Origin: Planctomycetota bacterium
Lineage (GTDB): Bacteria; Planctomycetota; UBA1135; GCA-002686595
Length of the DNA stretch: 64,000 nt
Assembly (NCBI GenBank): GCA_014238415.1
Contig: JABABA010000001.1
Location: 241,895 to 305,894 of the forward strand
Reading direction: 5' to 3'
In this document: piece by piece, positions 44,158 to 52,451 of the stretch
Layout: the number at the start of each line of letters is the position of its first letter
How positions within the stretch are numbered: position 1 is the first letter of the stretch
Made by a program: the position numbers and the translations under genes
The notes under the pieces: generated by a model
What the model was told of the DNA's origin: nothing
The model's input: only the letters and a program-made list of their open reading frames with translations
The model's database searches: none

Positions 44158-45042
44158 GTGGAGCCAAGTAAGCAAGCCCTTCCCTTTGGACACAGCGCAG
44201 GCCTCTTGGGCTTGGGCATCCTGGCAGTCTCAACTGGGGCGCTGCTTGTTCGCCTGGCGGACTGTCCGCCTCTGACCAAGGCGGCCTGGCGCACAGGTCT
44301 CGCGGCCCTGATCCTGGTGCCATTTGCCTGGCGCGAGACCAGCTCAAGGATTCAGACTCCTCTACCCTGGAAACCCTGCCTGCTTGCGGGAGCCCTGATG
44401 GCTCTGCACTTCGCAGCGTGGATCACCTCCCTGGAAACCCTCTCAGTGGCCAGCAGCGTCTTGCTGGTCAACACCACGCCCCTTTTCGTACTGCTTCTAA
44501 GTCCTGCAATCAGCGGAGAAGCCAGAAACCCAAGAATGCTGCTGGGAATCCTGCTGGGATTTGGGGGAGCCGCTCTGCTGCCCATCTCAACAGGTCTTGG
44601 AGGTGGCAGTCCTCTGGGTGCCATTCTGGCGATTTTGGGAGCCGTGGCCTGGGCGGGCTACGCCCTGGTGGGCAAGCGACTGGCAACACGCCTCCCCCTG
44701 TTGAAGTATCTGGCCCTAACTTATGGCGCAGCCACGATTGTCCTGATCCTGCTGGCTGTAGCCAACGGCGACTCACTGCTCCCTCCCGATCAGGGGACCC
44801 TGCTTGCTCTGATCGCCCTGGCCCTCATACCCCAGCTGGTGGGGCACTCCCTCTTGAATCATTCAATCCGGCGTCTCCCCACGGGAGTGGTGTCCCTGGC
44901 AGTCCTCTTGGAGCCAGTATTCGCAACTCTGCTCGCGGCCATCTTCCTAAGTGAGTTGCCCCCAACCGCGGTCTACTGGGCGGCGCCGTTGATCTTGGGC
45001 GGGATTGCCATCAGCACGCAGCAAGAGCGCTCGTTACCCTGA
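44158..45042 (+). CDS. EamA/DMT-family transporter
   Basis: A 294-residue inner-membrane protein with ten predicted helices in two EamA repeats. The first contains LGILAVSTGALLVRLADCPPLTKAAWR and SVASSVLLVNTTPLFVLLLS. The second contains GAVAWAGYALVGKRLA and GVVSLAVLLEPVFATLLAAIFLSE, with the family's conserved proline-containing helix. Such carriers export amino acids, metabolites or nucleotide-sugars; the substrate is unknown. The GTG start at 44158 is assumed. Its end nearly abuts the sulfotransferase-like gene (4-bp gap), so co-transcription with it and the class-IV aminotransferase is likely. Confidence 0.9.
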   Translation: MEPSKQALPFGHSAGLLGLGILAVSTGALLVRLADCPPLTKAAWRTGLAALILVPFAWRETSSRIQTPLPWKPCLLAGALMALHFAAWITSLETLSVASSVLLVNTTPLFVLLLSPAISGEARNPRMLLGILLGFGGAALLPISTGLGGGSPLGAILAILGAVAWAGYALVGKRLATRLPLLKYLALTYGAATIVLILLAVANGDSLLPPDQGTLLALIALALIPQLVGHSLLNHSIRRLPTGVVSLAVLLEPVFATLLAAIFLSELPPTAVYWAAPLILGGIAISTQQERSLP

Positions 45043-45046
45043 GCCC

Positions 45047-45784
45047 ATGGAAAGTGTGTACATAGCCATGTGGTCGGGACCACGCAACATCTCAACGGCC
45101 TTGATGCGCTCCTTTGACAGCCGCTCTGATGCGGTGGTTGTGGATGAACCCTTCTATGGACACTATCTGCGTGAGAGCGGCAAGGCTCATCCCATGGCGC
45201 GGGAAATCACGGCTTCCATGGACTGCGACCAGGACAGCATATGCAGGCGTCTGCGGGAGACACTGCCCCAAGGCAAAAGCCTGAGCTATCAAAAACACAT
45301 GGCCCATCACCTCCTGCCCAGCATGGATCGAGCCTGGATGCAGGGCATGCGCCATGCTTTCTTGATCCGCGAACCGCGCGCCATGCTGGCTTCTTTGAAT
45401 GCCAAGCTGGACGGAGTACAACTGGAAGACACGGGCCTGCCTCAGCAGGTTCAGCTTTTCGAGGAACTACGACAAGGCACCGACGCGGTCCCCCCTGTGG
45501 TGGACTCCAGCGACCTGCTTGCCGATCCGGGGCCCATGCTTCTGAGCCTCTGCCGCGGCTTGCTGATTCCGTTTTCTGACCAGATGCTGACCTGGGAACC
45601 GGGGGCCCGCAGTACCGATGGCATCTGGGGCTGTCATTGGTATGGCAACACCAACCGCTCCACGGGATTCTCGCCTGCCCAACGCCAGGCCCCGGTTTCC
45701 CTGCCAACGGAACTAGAATCACTTGCTGGGAAATGCCAGGACCTCTACAGCCACCTCGCTGAACATCGCCTGCGACCCAGTTGA
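45047..45784 (+). CDS. Sulfotransferase-like P-loop protein
   Basis: A 245-residue protein starting at the ATG at 45047. The N-terminal MWSGPRNISTALMRSF is the 5'-phosphosulfate-binding P-loop pattern of the sulfotransferase superfamily, followed by VVDEPFYGHYLRESG. A later FLIREPRAMLASL fits the 3'-phosphate-binding Arg/Ser region. It could transfer a sulfuryl group from PAPS to a small molecule, although members of this branch have been annotated inconsistently. Its TGA stop lies within TTGA, where a TTG at 45781 could start the aminotransferase. The tight link to an aminotransferase suggests an amino-acid-derived substrate. Confidence 0.8.
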   Translation: MESVYIAMWSGPRNISTALMRSFDSRSDAVVVDEPFYGHYLRESGKAHPMAREITASMDCDQDSICRRLRETLPQGKSLSYQKHMAHHLLPSMDRAWMQGMRHAFLIREPRAMLASLNAKLDGVQLEDTGLPQQVQLFEELRQGTDAVPPVVDSSDLLADPGPMLLSLCRGLLIPFSDQMLTWEPGARSTDGIWGCHWYGNTNRSTGFSPAQRQAPVSLPTELESLAGKCQDLYSHLAEHRLRPS

Positions 45785-45813
45785 GGCCAAACAAGACAGC
45801 CAGCAACACAATC

Positions 45814-46716
45814 ATGAAACAGTCATTCAATCCCCTCAACCAAGACCTGATCGTCAACATCGGCGGCGAACTCCTGCCACGATCCGACGCCAAGATCAGC
45901 GTCTTTGATTCTCTCGTCCAAGGCGGCGATGGCTGCTGGGAAGGTCTACGCCTGTATCAGGGACGCATCTTCAAGCTCACGGAACATCTGGAGCGCTTGC
46001 GGCACTCGGCCCTGGCAATGGGTTTTGAGTCTATCCCTCAGGCTGCAGAGATCAGACATGAGATCCAACGCACACTGGAAGCCAACCGGATGACCGATGG
46101 GGTGCACATTCGGTTGACCCTCTCCCGCGGGGAGAAGATCACATCAGGCATGGACCCCAGGCTCAATCAGGCAGGCCCACTCTTGATCGTGCTGGCAGAG
46201 CACAAGAGTCCGGTCTACTCCAAGACCGGCCTGACACTGATGACCTCTTCCCTGCGTCGCTTCCCACCTGATTGCCTCGATCCAAAAATTCACCACAACA
46301 ACCTGCTCCAGTCGATTCTGGCCAAAATGGAAGCCAATGCCGCAGGGGCCGATGATGCGATCCTGCTGGACATGTCCGGTTTTGTTGCCGAGACCAACGC
46401 CACAAACCTCTTTCTGGTGGCAAATGGCGAAGTGAACACACCACGCACGGTGGCCTGCCCCGAAGGGGTTACCCGGGCCACGGTGCTTGAACTATGCCGC
46501 GCAGCCCAAATACCCTGCCAGGAGCGGGACATCTCCCTGGCAGAATTTCACCGGGCAGACGAAGTCTTCTGCACGGGCACCATGGGCGAGATCGCAGCGG
46601 TGGTCACCATCGATGGACGCACCATCTGCCAGGGCGAGGTCGGCCAGCTGACGAGACAGGTGGCCGAACTCTATGCCCAGGTCACGAGTCAGCAGGGCGA
46701 GAAAATCCTCAGCTGA
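45814..46716 (+). CDS. Class IV pyridoxal-phosphate aminotransferase (branched-chain/D-amino-acid/ADC-lyase superfamily)
   Basis: A 300-residue fold-type IV PLP enzyme of normal length. It begins NIGGELLPRSDAKISVFDSLVQGGDGCWEGLR, and the Schiff-base lysine is K158 in DPKIHHNNLLQ (K-x-x-x-N pattern). The cofactor glutamate is in the segment FVAETNATNLF, and the phosphate-binding region is CPEGVTRATVLEL. It transaminates or lyses an amino-acid substrate that cannot be fixed from sequence. The ATG at 45814 is preferred; a TTG at 45781, overlapping the upstream stop, is the alternative. Its 3' end overlaps that of htpG by 8 nt, tail to tail. Confidence 0.9.
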   Translation: MKQSFNPLNQDLIVNIGGELLPRSDAKISVFDSLVQGGDGCWEGLRLYQGRIFKLTEHLERLRHSALAMGFESIPQAAEIRHEIQRTLEANRMTDGVHIRLTLSRGEKITSGMDPRLNQAGPLLIVLAEHKSPVYSKTGLTLMTSSLRRFPPDCLDPKIHHNNLLQSILAKMEANAAGADDAILLDMSGFVAETNATNLFLVANGEVNTPRTVACPEGVTRATVLELCRAAQIPCQERDISLAEFHRADEVFCTGTMGEIAAVVTIDGRTICQGEVGQLTRQVAELYAQVTSQQGEKILS

Positions 46717-48667
46717 GCACTTCACCCATCAACCCGGTCAGCAATTCGCTGAAGCGCGCGGGATCCGTGGGTACGCCCCCTTCCCGAATCAGTGCCTGGC
46801 CAAGCAGCAACTCCCCGGCATCATGCACGCGCGGGCTCGCAGCGTCTGCAACATGCAGTTTCTCCAGGGCACGCACAAGCGCGTGGTCCGGGTTGATCTC
46901 AAGCACCCGCTGGCTGGGTGGCAACTCATGCCCGGCACGGCGCAACATTCGCTCCATATGGCCGGAGTAGGCGCCTTCATCCCCTACCAACACGGCAGGA
47001 GAATCCTTCAGCCGTGAACTGAAACGCACCTTCGAGACCTGGTCACCGATTGCACTGCGCAGGGCTTCCAGAAAGTCCTTCTTGTCCTCGTCTCTGGCTT
47101 CCCGTTCCTTACGCGTATCCTCGTCGTCGAGGTCCGCATCTCCACGATCGATTGCTTTGAGAGGCGTCTCCTCAAAGGTCGTCAAACGCTGCAACATCCA
47201 CTCGTCAACGGGATCGGTAAGCAGAACCACTTCGCGGCCGGCAGCTGTTTGAGCCTCAAGGTGCGCGGAAGCCAGGGCGGTCTTGCGGTCGGGGGCCGCC
47301 AGCACTCCAATTGAGTCCGCATCGTCTGCCAGATCAGCCTTGACCTCTCCCAGAGTACGCCAGCCCTCATCCTTGCTGGTGTGAAACAGACACAACTTGG
47401 AGATACGGTTGTTGTCGTCGTCCCCGACCCAGATGCCCTCCTTGAGAACGGTGCCAAAAGCCTCCCAGAACTGCTCATAGCGCTTGCGGTCTTCCCGCAA
47501 CAAGTTGGCCAGGGTGTCAAGCAGCTTGCGCACCAGATGACGTTGAATCTGACGCACTCGGCCGTCGGTCTGAATCGTCTCACGGCTCACGTTGAGAGGC
47601 AGGTCGCTGGATTCCACGACTCCCACCACAAACCGCAGCCAGGAGGGCAGTAACTCTTCACACTCCTCCTGGATGCGTACCCGACGCACATAGAGGGAGA
47701 TGCGCGCCTTGGCCCGGGCTGGATCCGAGAGGTCAAATGGCGCCTGCTCGGGGATGAAAACCAGAGCGCTGTATTCAAGCGTCCCCTCGGTCTTCAGGTG
47801 AAGGGTTTCCAGAGGCTTGCCCCAGCCAGCCAGATGCTCGTAGAACTGTTCATATTCCGCGCTGGTGATCTCTTCTTTGGAACGAGTCCAAAGGGGCTGC
47901 CGGGAGTTGAGAGTATCAAGAACCAGCTCGGGTTCACCGGGTTCCTCGCCCTCTTCTGGCGCTGGAGCAGGCTTCTCCACCTCCAGCTGAATCGGGTACT
48001 CCACAAAATCGGACCAGCGGCGTACCAGCTCCCGCAACACCCAGGGCTGCAAGAAGCGACGAGGATCATCCATTTCATCGGCAGCCTTCTCATCCGCACT
48101 TTCCTCAGCCCCAGCATCGGCCTCTTTCAAATGGAGGGCGACCACGGTTCCCCGCGGCAGATCCTCGACCTCTTCCAAGGTGTACTCACCGCCGCCGGAA
48201 CTTACCCAACGCCAACCGGTTTCATCCTCGGCGCTGCGAGTCTCCACGACCACCTCATCAGCCACCATGAAAACGCTATAGAAGCCCACGCCAAACCGTC
48301 CGATCAATTCGGGTAAGTCATCAGAGCCATGCTCTTTCATGGCGTCCAGGAACCTTCGCGTACCAGAACTGGCAATCGTGCCCAGGTTCTTGACCAGCTC
48401 GTCCCTTGTCATGCCGATGCCGTTGTCGCAAACGCGCAACACCCCTTGACTCTCATCGGGATCCAGGAAAATTCCCAGTTCCCCTCCATCCCCCATCAGA
48501 TCCCCATTCGTCAGGGCTGCGTGGCGCAGACGGTCCAGGGCATCGCTGGCATTGGATATAAGCTCCCTCAGAAAGACATCCTTGTGGGAGTAGAGAGAGT
48601 GGATCACGAGGTCGAGGACTTCCTTGACTTCGGCTTCAAATTGGTGCGTCTGGGCGGTTTTGGTCAT
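46709..48667 (-). CDS. htpG: Molecular chaperone HtpG (Hsp90)
   Basis: A 652-residue Hsp90 of bacterial length. The N-terminal GHKL ATPase shows FEAEVKEVLDLVIHSLYSHKD, LRELISNASDALDRLR, the DNGIGM box and the lid/G-box IGRFGVGFYSVFMVAD. The middle domain has LPLNVSRETIQ, which holds the catalytic Arg loop, and the C-terminal dimerisation domain follows. It refolds client proteins in an ATP-dependent cycle in the cytoplasm. An acidic insertion between the N and middle domains (around EEGEEPGEPE) resembles a short charged linker. The ATG at 48667 gives the standard MTKTAQTHQFEAEV start; the upstream extension is not typical. Confidence 0.97.
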   Translation of the reverse strand: MTKTAQTHQFEAEVKEVLDLVIHSLYSHKDVFLRELISNASDALDRLRHAALTNGDLMGDGGELGIFLDPDESQGVLRVCDNGIGMTRDELVKNLGTIASSGTRRFLDAMKEHGSDDLPELIGRFGVGFYSVFMVADEVVVETRSAEDETGWRWVSSGGGEYTLEEVEDLPRGTVVALHLKEADAGAEESADEKAADEMDDPRRFLQPWVLRELVRRWSDFVEYPIQLEVEKPAPAPEEGEEPGEPELVLDTLNSRQPLWTRSKEEITSAEYEQFYEHLAGWGKPLETLHLKTEGTLEYSALVFIPEQAPFDLSDPARAKARISLYVRRVRIQEECEELLPSWLRFVVGVVESSDLPLNVSRETIQTDGRVRQIQRHLVRKLLDTLANLLREDRKRYEQFWEAFGTVLKEGIWVGDDDNNRISKLCLFHTSKDEGWRTLGEVKADLADDADSIGVLAAPDRKTALASAHLEAQTAAGREVVLLTDPVDEWMLQRLTTFEETPLKAIDRGDADLDDEDTRKEREARDEDKKDFLEALRSAIGDQVSKVRFSSRLKDSPAVLVGDEGAYSGHMERMLRRAGHELPPSQRVLEINPDHALVRALEKLHVADAASPRVHDAGELLLGQALIREGGVPTDPARFSELLTGLMGEVLS

Positions 48668-48785
48668 GTCTGAATCGGGTGAAGGGGCCCCTGTGGGCAC
48701 CTCTCAAGTCGAGAATCGGCCGACCATTCTGACGCCAAGATCCCAGGGCGCAAGGGGTTCTGCCCCAAGCCTTCAAAAGGAGGCT

Positions 48786-50186
48786 ATGATTGAGATGGGA
48801 CTCCCCCGCCTGGGTGTCCCAAACCGCATGAGAGTCCAATCCGAGCGCCTCAAATCAATACCTAGCCTGATCCTGGTGGCTGGACTGGGTGCCCTTTGCC
48901 TGCCCGAAAGGGGGCAGACCTACACCCTGTCAGGGGATGTGCTGGACCTGACCCAGCGCCACTACCGGATCATGAACGGTTTCCTGGATCCCGAAGCCAA
49001 TGACAATCTTGTGCCTGATCCTGATTTTCCCGGCTCCCTGGGCGCTGAGCTTGCGATTCGCAAGGCCGTGGCTGAGTGGGGTTCTGGCCCCCATGGCACC
49101 GGCGGCAGTGACCCCACCCAAGACCAGATCGGTTCGGGGGGCGCGAACTTCGACGCTTTCTATTCTGGTCGGGCCGGCGTTCCCGGGGGCACCAACGGCA
49201 ACATATTCTCGGTGATCAATGTGCTCAGTTCGATCTTGGCCTTCACAGAGATTCCCTCATCCGATGGGTGGCGTATCCGTTTCTTCGAGGACCCCAAGGA
49301 CTGGAATGATGGCCCGGACGGAATCCTTTCCGGGGTTGACCCGATGGACATCCAGGGCATCGCGTGTCATGAATACGGGCATGCCCTTGGCTTGCAGCAC
49401 AGCGCTGAAGTTGAAGCCACCATGCACGCCAATGTACCCGGCGATCTCGCCATCAGCCACCGCTCATTGCACGCGGATGACGTGCTTGGCGTGCAGGCGA
49501 TCTACGGCCAGAAGAGCACGACCAAGCCAACCATCACGGGTGTCACCTGGCAGGGCAGTCTCGTCACCCTGGAAGGCGCCGGTTTTCATCCCACAGCCAA
49601 CGAGATCTGGTTCACCCAGGCTCAAGCTCCTGCCCATCGACATATATTGCGCAAGGGCGGCATCCCCTCCAGTCTGCAGGGCACGCGCATCACCCTCTTG
49701 CCCCCCGGCAACGCGGGCGCCGGTGATGTGGTGGTTCGCCTGCCTGGGCTTTCAGCCCAGGATCTCTCCAACGCTTTTCCCTATGACCCGGGAGTCGACT
49801 TCGGCTGGACGCCACCCGAACACTATGGTGTGGGAGGAACAACCAGCGCGGGTGTCTTCCAACTGCAATGGCAAAGTCTGCCCGCCGCCTCCGCAGGGAC
49901 CTTCCGCGTTTCCTTTGACGGAGTAGCACCCGGAGCAGCGGTTATCCTCTTCCGCGGGGACGCCCCCGCCAGCTTGAATTCGCCACTGGGCAATCTGCTG
50001 GTTGCCGGTCCCTTGGAACGCGCCCTCTGGACAGTCAGCGACAGCAACGGCGAAGGCCTCATGCAGGTGCCGATCGCTAGCGCGGGTCCTGGACTTCTGC
50101 AGTACTATCAGGCCTGGGTCCTGGACCCGGCCGTGAGCGCGGGCGCCGCCCTCAGCAACGGCCTGGTGGTCGAGATCCAGCCCTAG
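48786..50186 (+). CDS. Secreted matrixin-like (M10A) zinc metalloprotease with IPT/TIG-like domain
   Basis: A protein of about 466 residues, exported by a signal peptide with its core around IPSLILVAGLGALCL. The catalytic motif HEYGHALGLQH (195-205) has the three zinc histidines and general base of matrixins, and ATMHA (Met213) gives the Met-turn. Residues about 235-325 look like an IPT/TIG beta-sandwich (TKPTITGVTWQGSLVTLEGAGF). The C-terminal 130 residues end YYQAWVLDPAVSAGAALSNGL, similar in pattern to the last segment of the proteins at 40904 and 42258. A near-perfect AAGGAGG lies at 48778-48784, too close to the ATG at 48786, so 48795 may be the true start. Confidence 0.85.
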   Translation: MIEMGLPRLGVPNRMRVQSERLKSIPSLILVAGLGALCLPERGQTYTLSGDVLDLTQRHYRIMNGFLDPEANDNLVPDPDFPGSLGAELAIRKAVAEWGSGPHGTGGSDPTQDQIGSGGANFDAFYSGRAGVPGGTNGNIFSVINVLSSILAFTEIPSSDGWRIRFFEDPKDWNDGPDGILSGVDPMDIQGIACHEYGHALGLQHSAEVEATMHANVPGDLAISHRSLHADDVLGVQAIYGQKSTTKPTITGVTWQGSLVTLEGAGFHPTANEIWFTQAQAPAHRHILRKGGIPSSLQGTRITLLPPGNAGAGDVVVRLPGLSAQDLSNAFPYDPGVDFGWTPPEHYGVGGTTSAGVFQLQWQSLPAASAGTFRVSFDGVAPGAAVILFRGDAPASLNSPLGNLLVAGPLERALWTVSDSNGEGLMQVPIASAGPGLLQYYQAWVLDPAVSAGAALSNGLVVEIQP

Positions 50187-50238
50187 AAACCGAACAGACG
50201 GCTGCAAGCCAGGGAGCGTCCGACCTGGCACCAGGCAG

Positions 50239-51282
50239 TCACTTGTCCTGAAGCACGCGCTGACTGAGCGTCAGCCGTCCGCGCATGGCCATCTCCTGAT
50301 TGAAACGGGCACCAGTTTCCAGGATTTCGGTCAGATTCATGGATACCGTCTCGGTGCAGTTCAGCTCAAGGGAGAGAGGCCGTCCTGTCTTGGGGTCCGC
50401 AAGCAACTTGCCGCGTCCACTGAGGCCCAGGGAGAGAGAAGCGCGCTCAAATTTCGAGCCCTGCTCCCGCTCCCGAGGCAGTAGCGTCTGGTTGAGACGC
50501 TCGGTTACATCCGAAATCCATTGAGCATGGAGACTCAAGGCGAAAGCCAGGTGAACTGCTCCCTCCGCGTCGGTTTGCTGCCCAAGAGGTCGCACAGTGA
50601 GTTCACCCGTACTCCGTCCCCCAAAGGCCATCTCCAAACCACCACCAACGCCATTGACCAGGGTCCGAGAAAGACGCCGTCCAATCCGCTCGGTGCCAGG
50701 GGAGAAGCCCAGGCTTCCACCGGGGGCGATCAAGCCCTGCAGGTCTGCGGCCGGAATCTTCCAGGCACCGTTACTTTCGACCTCACGGGGGGCAATCCAG
50801 GTCAGCCACGGATCCGCACTCATACTGAGCAGCAGGTCCTCCGCCTCCTCTCGGGCATCATAATAGCGTCCGTAGTCTTGCTCCTCTGGTACCCAGGTCA
50901 TTTGCACGCTGGCTCCCACCAATGGAGACTTGGCCGTGGCACGGACAACATTTTCAGAATCGGGGGGTGCCAGCGAGCCCCGGCTTTCAAGAGCAATGAA
51001 CCTACGCTGCAGGGTCAAGGGCACCAATCCCTCTGCGGGCCCGGCGAGATCATCGAAGACGAAGCGCTGCTCAGAGGTGAAACGGGCCCCGCCGGGCAGG
51101 TCAACCGGTTCGCCCTCGTCCAATTTCTGACGAAACCCCTCCAGAGACAGATCATGCTGGGCCACATAGACCCGGCGTGTCAGGACCCCTTTCTGGGGAA
51201 CAAGATTCAGGGAGACTTCCCCCTGAGGCACGCCAAAAGCAGTCAAGAGCAGCGGCCAGGCCATGAGAAGTTTGATTCGCAT
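50239..51282 (-). CDS. Secreted protein of unknown function, coupled to MORN-repeat gene
   Basis: A 347-residue exported protein with a signal peptide (MRIKLLMAWPLLLTAFGVPQG) and a mature region rich in beta-strand-like alternating patterns (for example RFIALESRGSLAPP, VHLAFALSLHAQW and LSLGLSGRGKLLADP). I recognise no domain. Its ATG overlaps the stop of the MORN-repeat gene by one base (TGATG), so the two are translationally coupled and probably work in the same place outside the cytoplasmic membrane. Confidence 0.7.
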   Translation of the reverse strand: MRIKLLMAWPLLLTAFGVPQGEVSLNLVPQKGVLTRRVYVAQHDLSLEGFRQKLDEGEPVDLPGGARFTSEQRFVFDDLAGPAEGLVPLTLQRRFIALESRGSLAPPDSENVVRATAKSPLVGASVQMTWVPEEQDYGRYYDAREEAEDLLLSMSADPWLTWIAPREVESNGAWKIPAADLQGLIAPGGSLGFSPGTERIGRRLSRTLVNGVGGGLEMAFGGRSTGELTVRPLGQQTDAEGAVHLAFALSLHAQWISDVTERLNQTLLPREREQGSKFERASLSLGLSGRGKLLADPKTGRPLSLELNCTETVSMNLTEILETGARFNQEMAMRGRLTLSQRVLQDK

Positions 51283-52172
51283 CAGAGCACCTTCTTCCCT
51301 TTTTCATAGAGACCACACCTGTTCTCATCCCGGTTCCCCTGTCGGTCCCAGACAACCCAACGTCCCTCACGCAAGCCATCTTTGAGCACACCCTGCCCGC
51401 GTCGCGCACCATCAGGCCAGAACTCCTCGTAATCCCCAGCCTGCACCCCGTTGACCATGGGACCACGCGCCGCAGGCTTGCCGTTCGGGTGAAAACTAGT
51501 CCATTCCCCGTGCTGGATCCCGTTGACATAGGGTCCGCTGGCCAAAAGATTGCCCGTCTCGGCAAAGAGCTTCCAAGGGCCACCCTCCTTCCCATTCAAG
51601 TAGCTGCCCCTGCGCTGGAGGCTGCCGGTCTCATGCCAGTTGCTCCATTCGCCCATGCGACGGCCCTCTCCATAGGCCCCCTCTTCCGACTTGTTGCCGT
51701 TGGTGTGATAGGCCACATAAGCTCCGTGAGCCACGCCTGCCCGAAAGGTGTGGCGTACCATGAGCTGCCCATCCTTGTTCCAACGCAAGAACACCCCAAC
51801 CCGCTGACCATTCAACCAACTGCCTTCCACCTGCTTCTTGCCGCTTGAGTGATAGACAACCCAGGATCCATTGCGCTTACCTTCCAGGAACTCACCTTCT
51901 GAACGCGGCTTGCCGTTAGGGCGCCAAAAGGTCCAAGTGCCCACGCGTTGATAATCTTTGAAGTTCCCTTCGTAAGCCTTTTGGCCATTCTCATGCCAGC
52001 CCTTCCAAAGCCCAATGCGGCGCCCATGGACGATGCGTCCTTCACGGGCCTTCTGCCCTGAAGGGTGCAAGACGGTGATCACCTCACCTTCAGCTGGGGT
52101 GGGCTGCTGGTGAAGGACCGGAGCCGGGGCCCAAGACAGAATCAGGGGCAAGATCAGGGAGGGAAAGTGCAT
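51282..52172 (-). CDS. Secreted MORN_2-repeat protein (YwqK-like)
   Basis: A 296-residue exported protein. After a signal peptide (MHFPSLILPLILSWAPAP) come about ten tandem repeats of the MORN_2 type, each near 23 residues with the pattern G-x-W-x-x-x-x-x-x-G-x-x-x-x-E-G, for example GLWKGWHENGQKAYEGNF, GTWTFWRPNGKPRSEGEF, GSWVVYHSSGKKQVEG and GEWTSFHPNGKPAARG. These repeats form an extended beta-sheet and act as interaction surfaces; YwqK-like annotations do not imply an antitoxin. It is the first gene of a two-gene unit with the downstream secreted protein. Confidence 0.85.
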   Translation of the reverse strand: MHFPSLILPLILSWAPAPVLHQQPTPAEGEVITVLHPSGQKAREGRIVHGRRIGLWKGWHENGQKAYEGNFKDYQRVGTWTFWRPNGKPRSEGEFLEGKRNGSWVVYHSSGKKQVEGSWLNGQRVGVFLRWNKDGQLMVRHTFRAGVAHGAYVAYHTNGNKSEEGAYGEGRRMGEWSNWHETGSLQRRGSYLNGKEGGPWKLFAETGNLLASGPYVNGIQHGEWTSFHPNGKPAARGPMVNGVQAGDYEEFWPDGARRGQGVLKDGLREGRWVVWDRQGNRDENRCGLYEKGKKVL

Positions 52173-52296
52173 AGTTGGGGCAGACAGTTAGCCTACGGGG
52201 GAACGGACCTGAGGTTGGCATTCGACTGCAGGAGGGCTCTCGCTGGGCCCATTCTGCCGAGAAACTCTGGCATCTGGCAGCCTTGCCCCAAAAGAA

Positions 52297-52338
52297 AACA
52301 GGCCCTGCGGTATCCGTCTGGATTCAGCAGGGCCTGTT
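52297..52338 (-). terminator. Rho-independent terminator with 12-bp stem
   Basis: AACAGGCCCTGC (52297-52308) pairs perfectly with 52327-52338 around an 18-base loop that contains a small inner hairpin (ATCC/GGAT). Read on the minus strand the stem is followed by TTTTCTTTT, so it ends transcription of the methyltransferase/DUF72 pair, whose last stop is about 115 bp away. The rest of 52173-52451 contains no gene. Confidence 0.75.
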
Positions 52339-52451
52339 GGAAGAGCCTGACGAACCTCTCTCGGGCCAGGCCCGAATCGGGGTCTCCCCTTCCGACTACA
52401 AATGGATGTACACGGCTCGTCAAGCCAGCCCTAGGACGGGGGTCCGGCTGC

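Noticed and set aside
51282..52172. Toxin-antitoxin module suggested by YwqK-like repeats
   Set aside because: The protein has a signal peptide and its partner is a secreted protein with no toxin motif.
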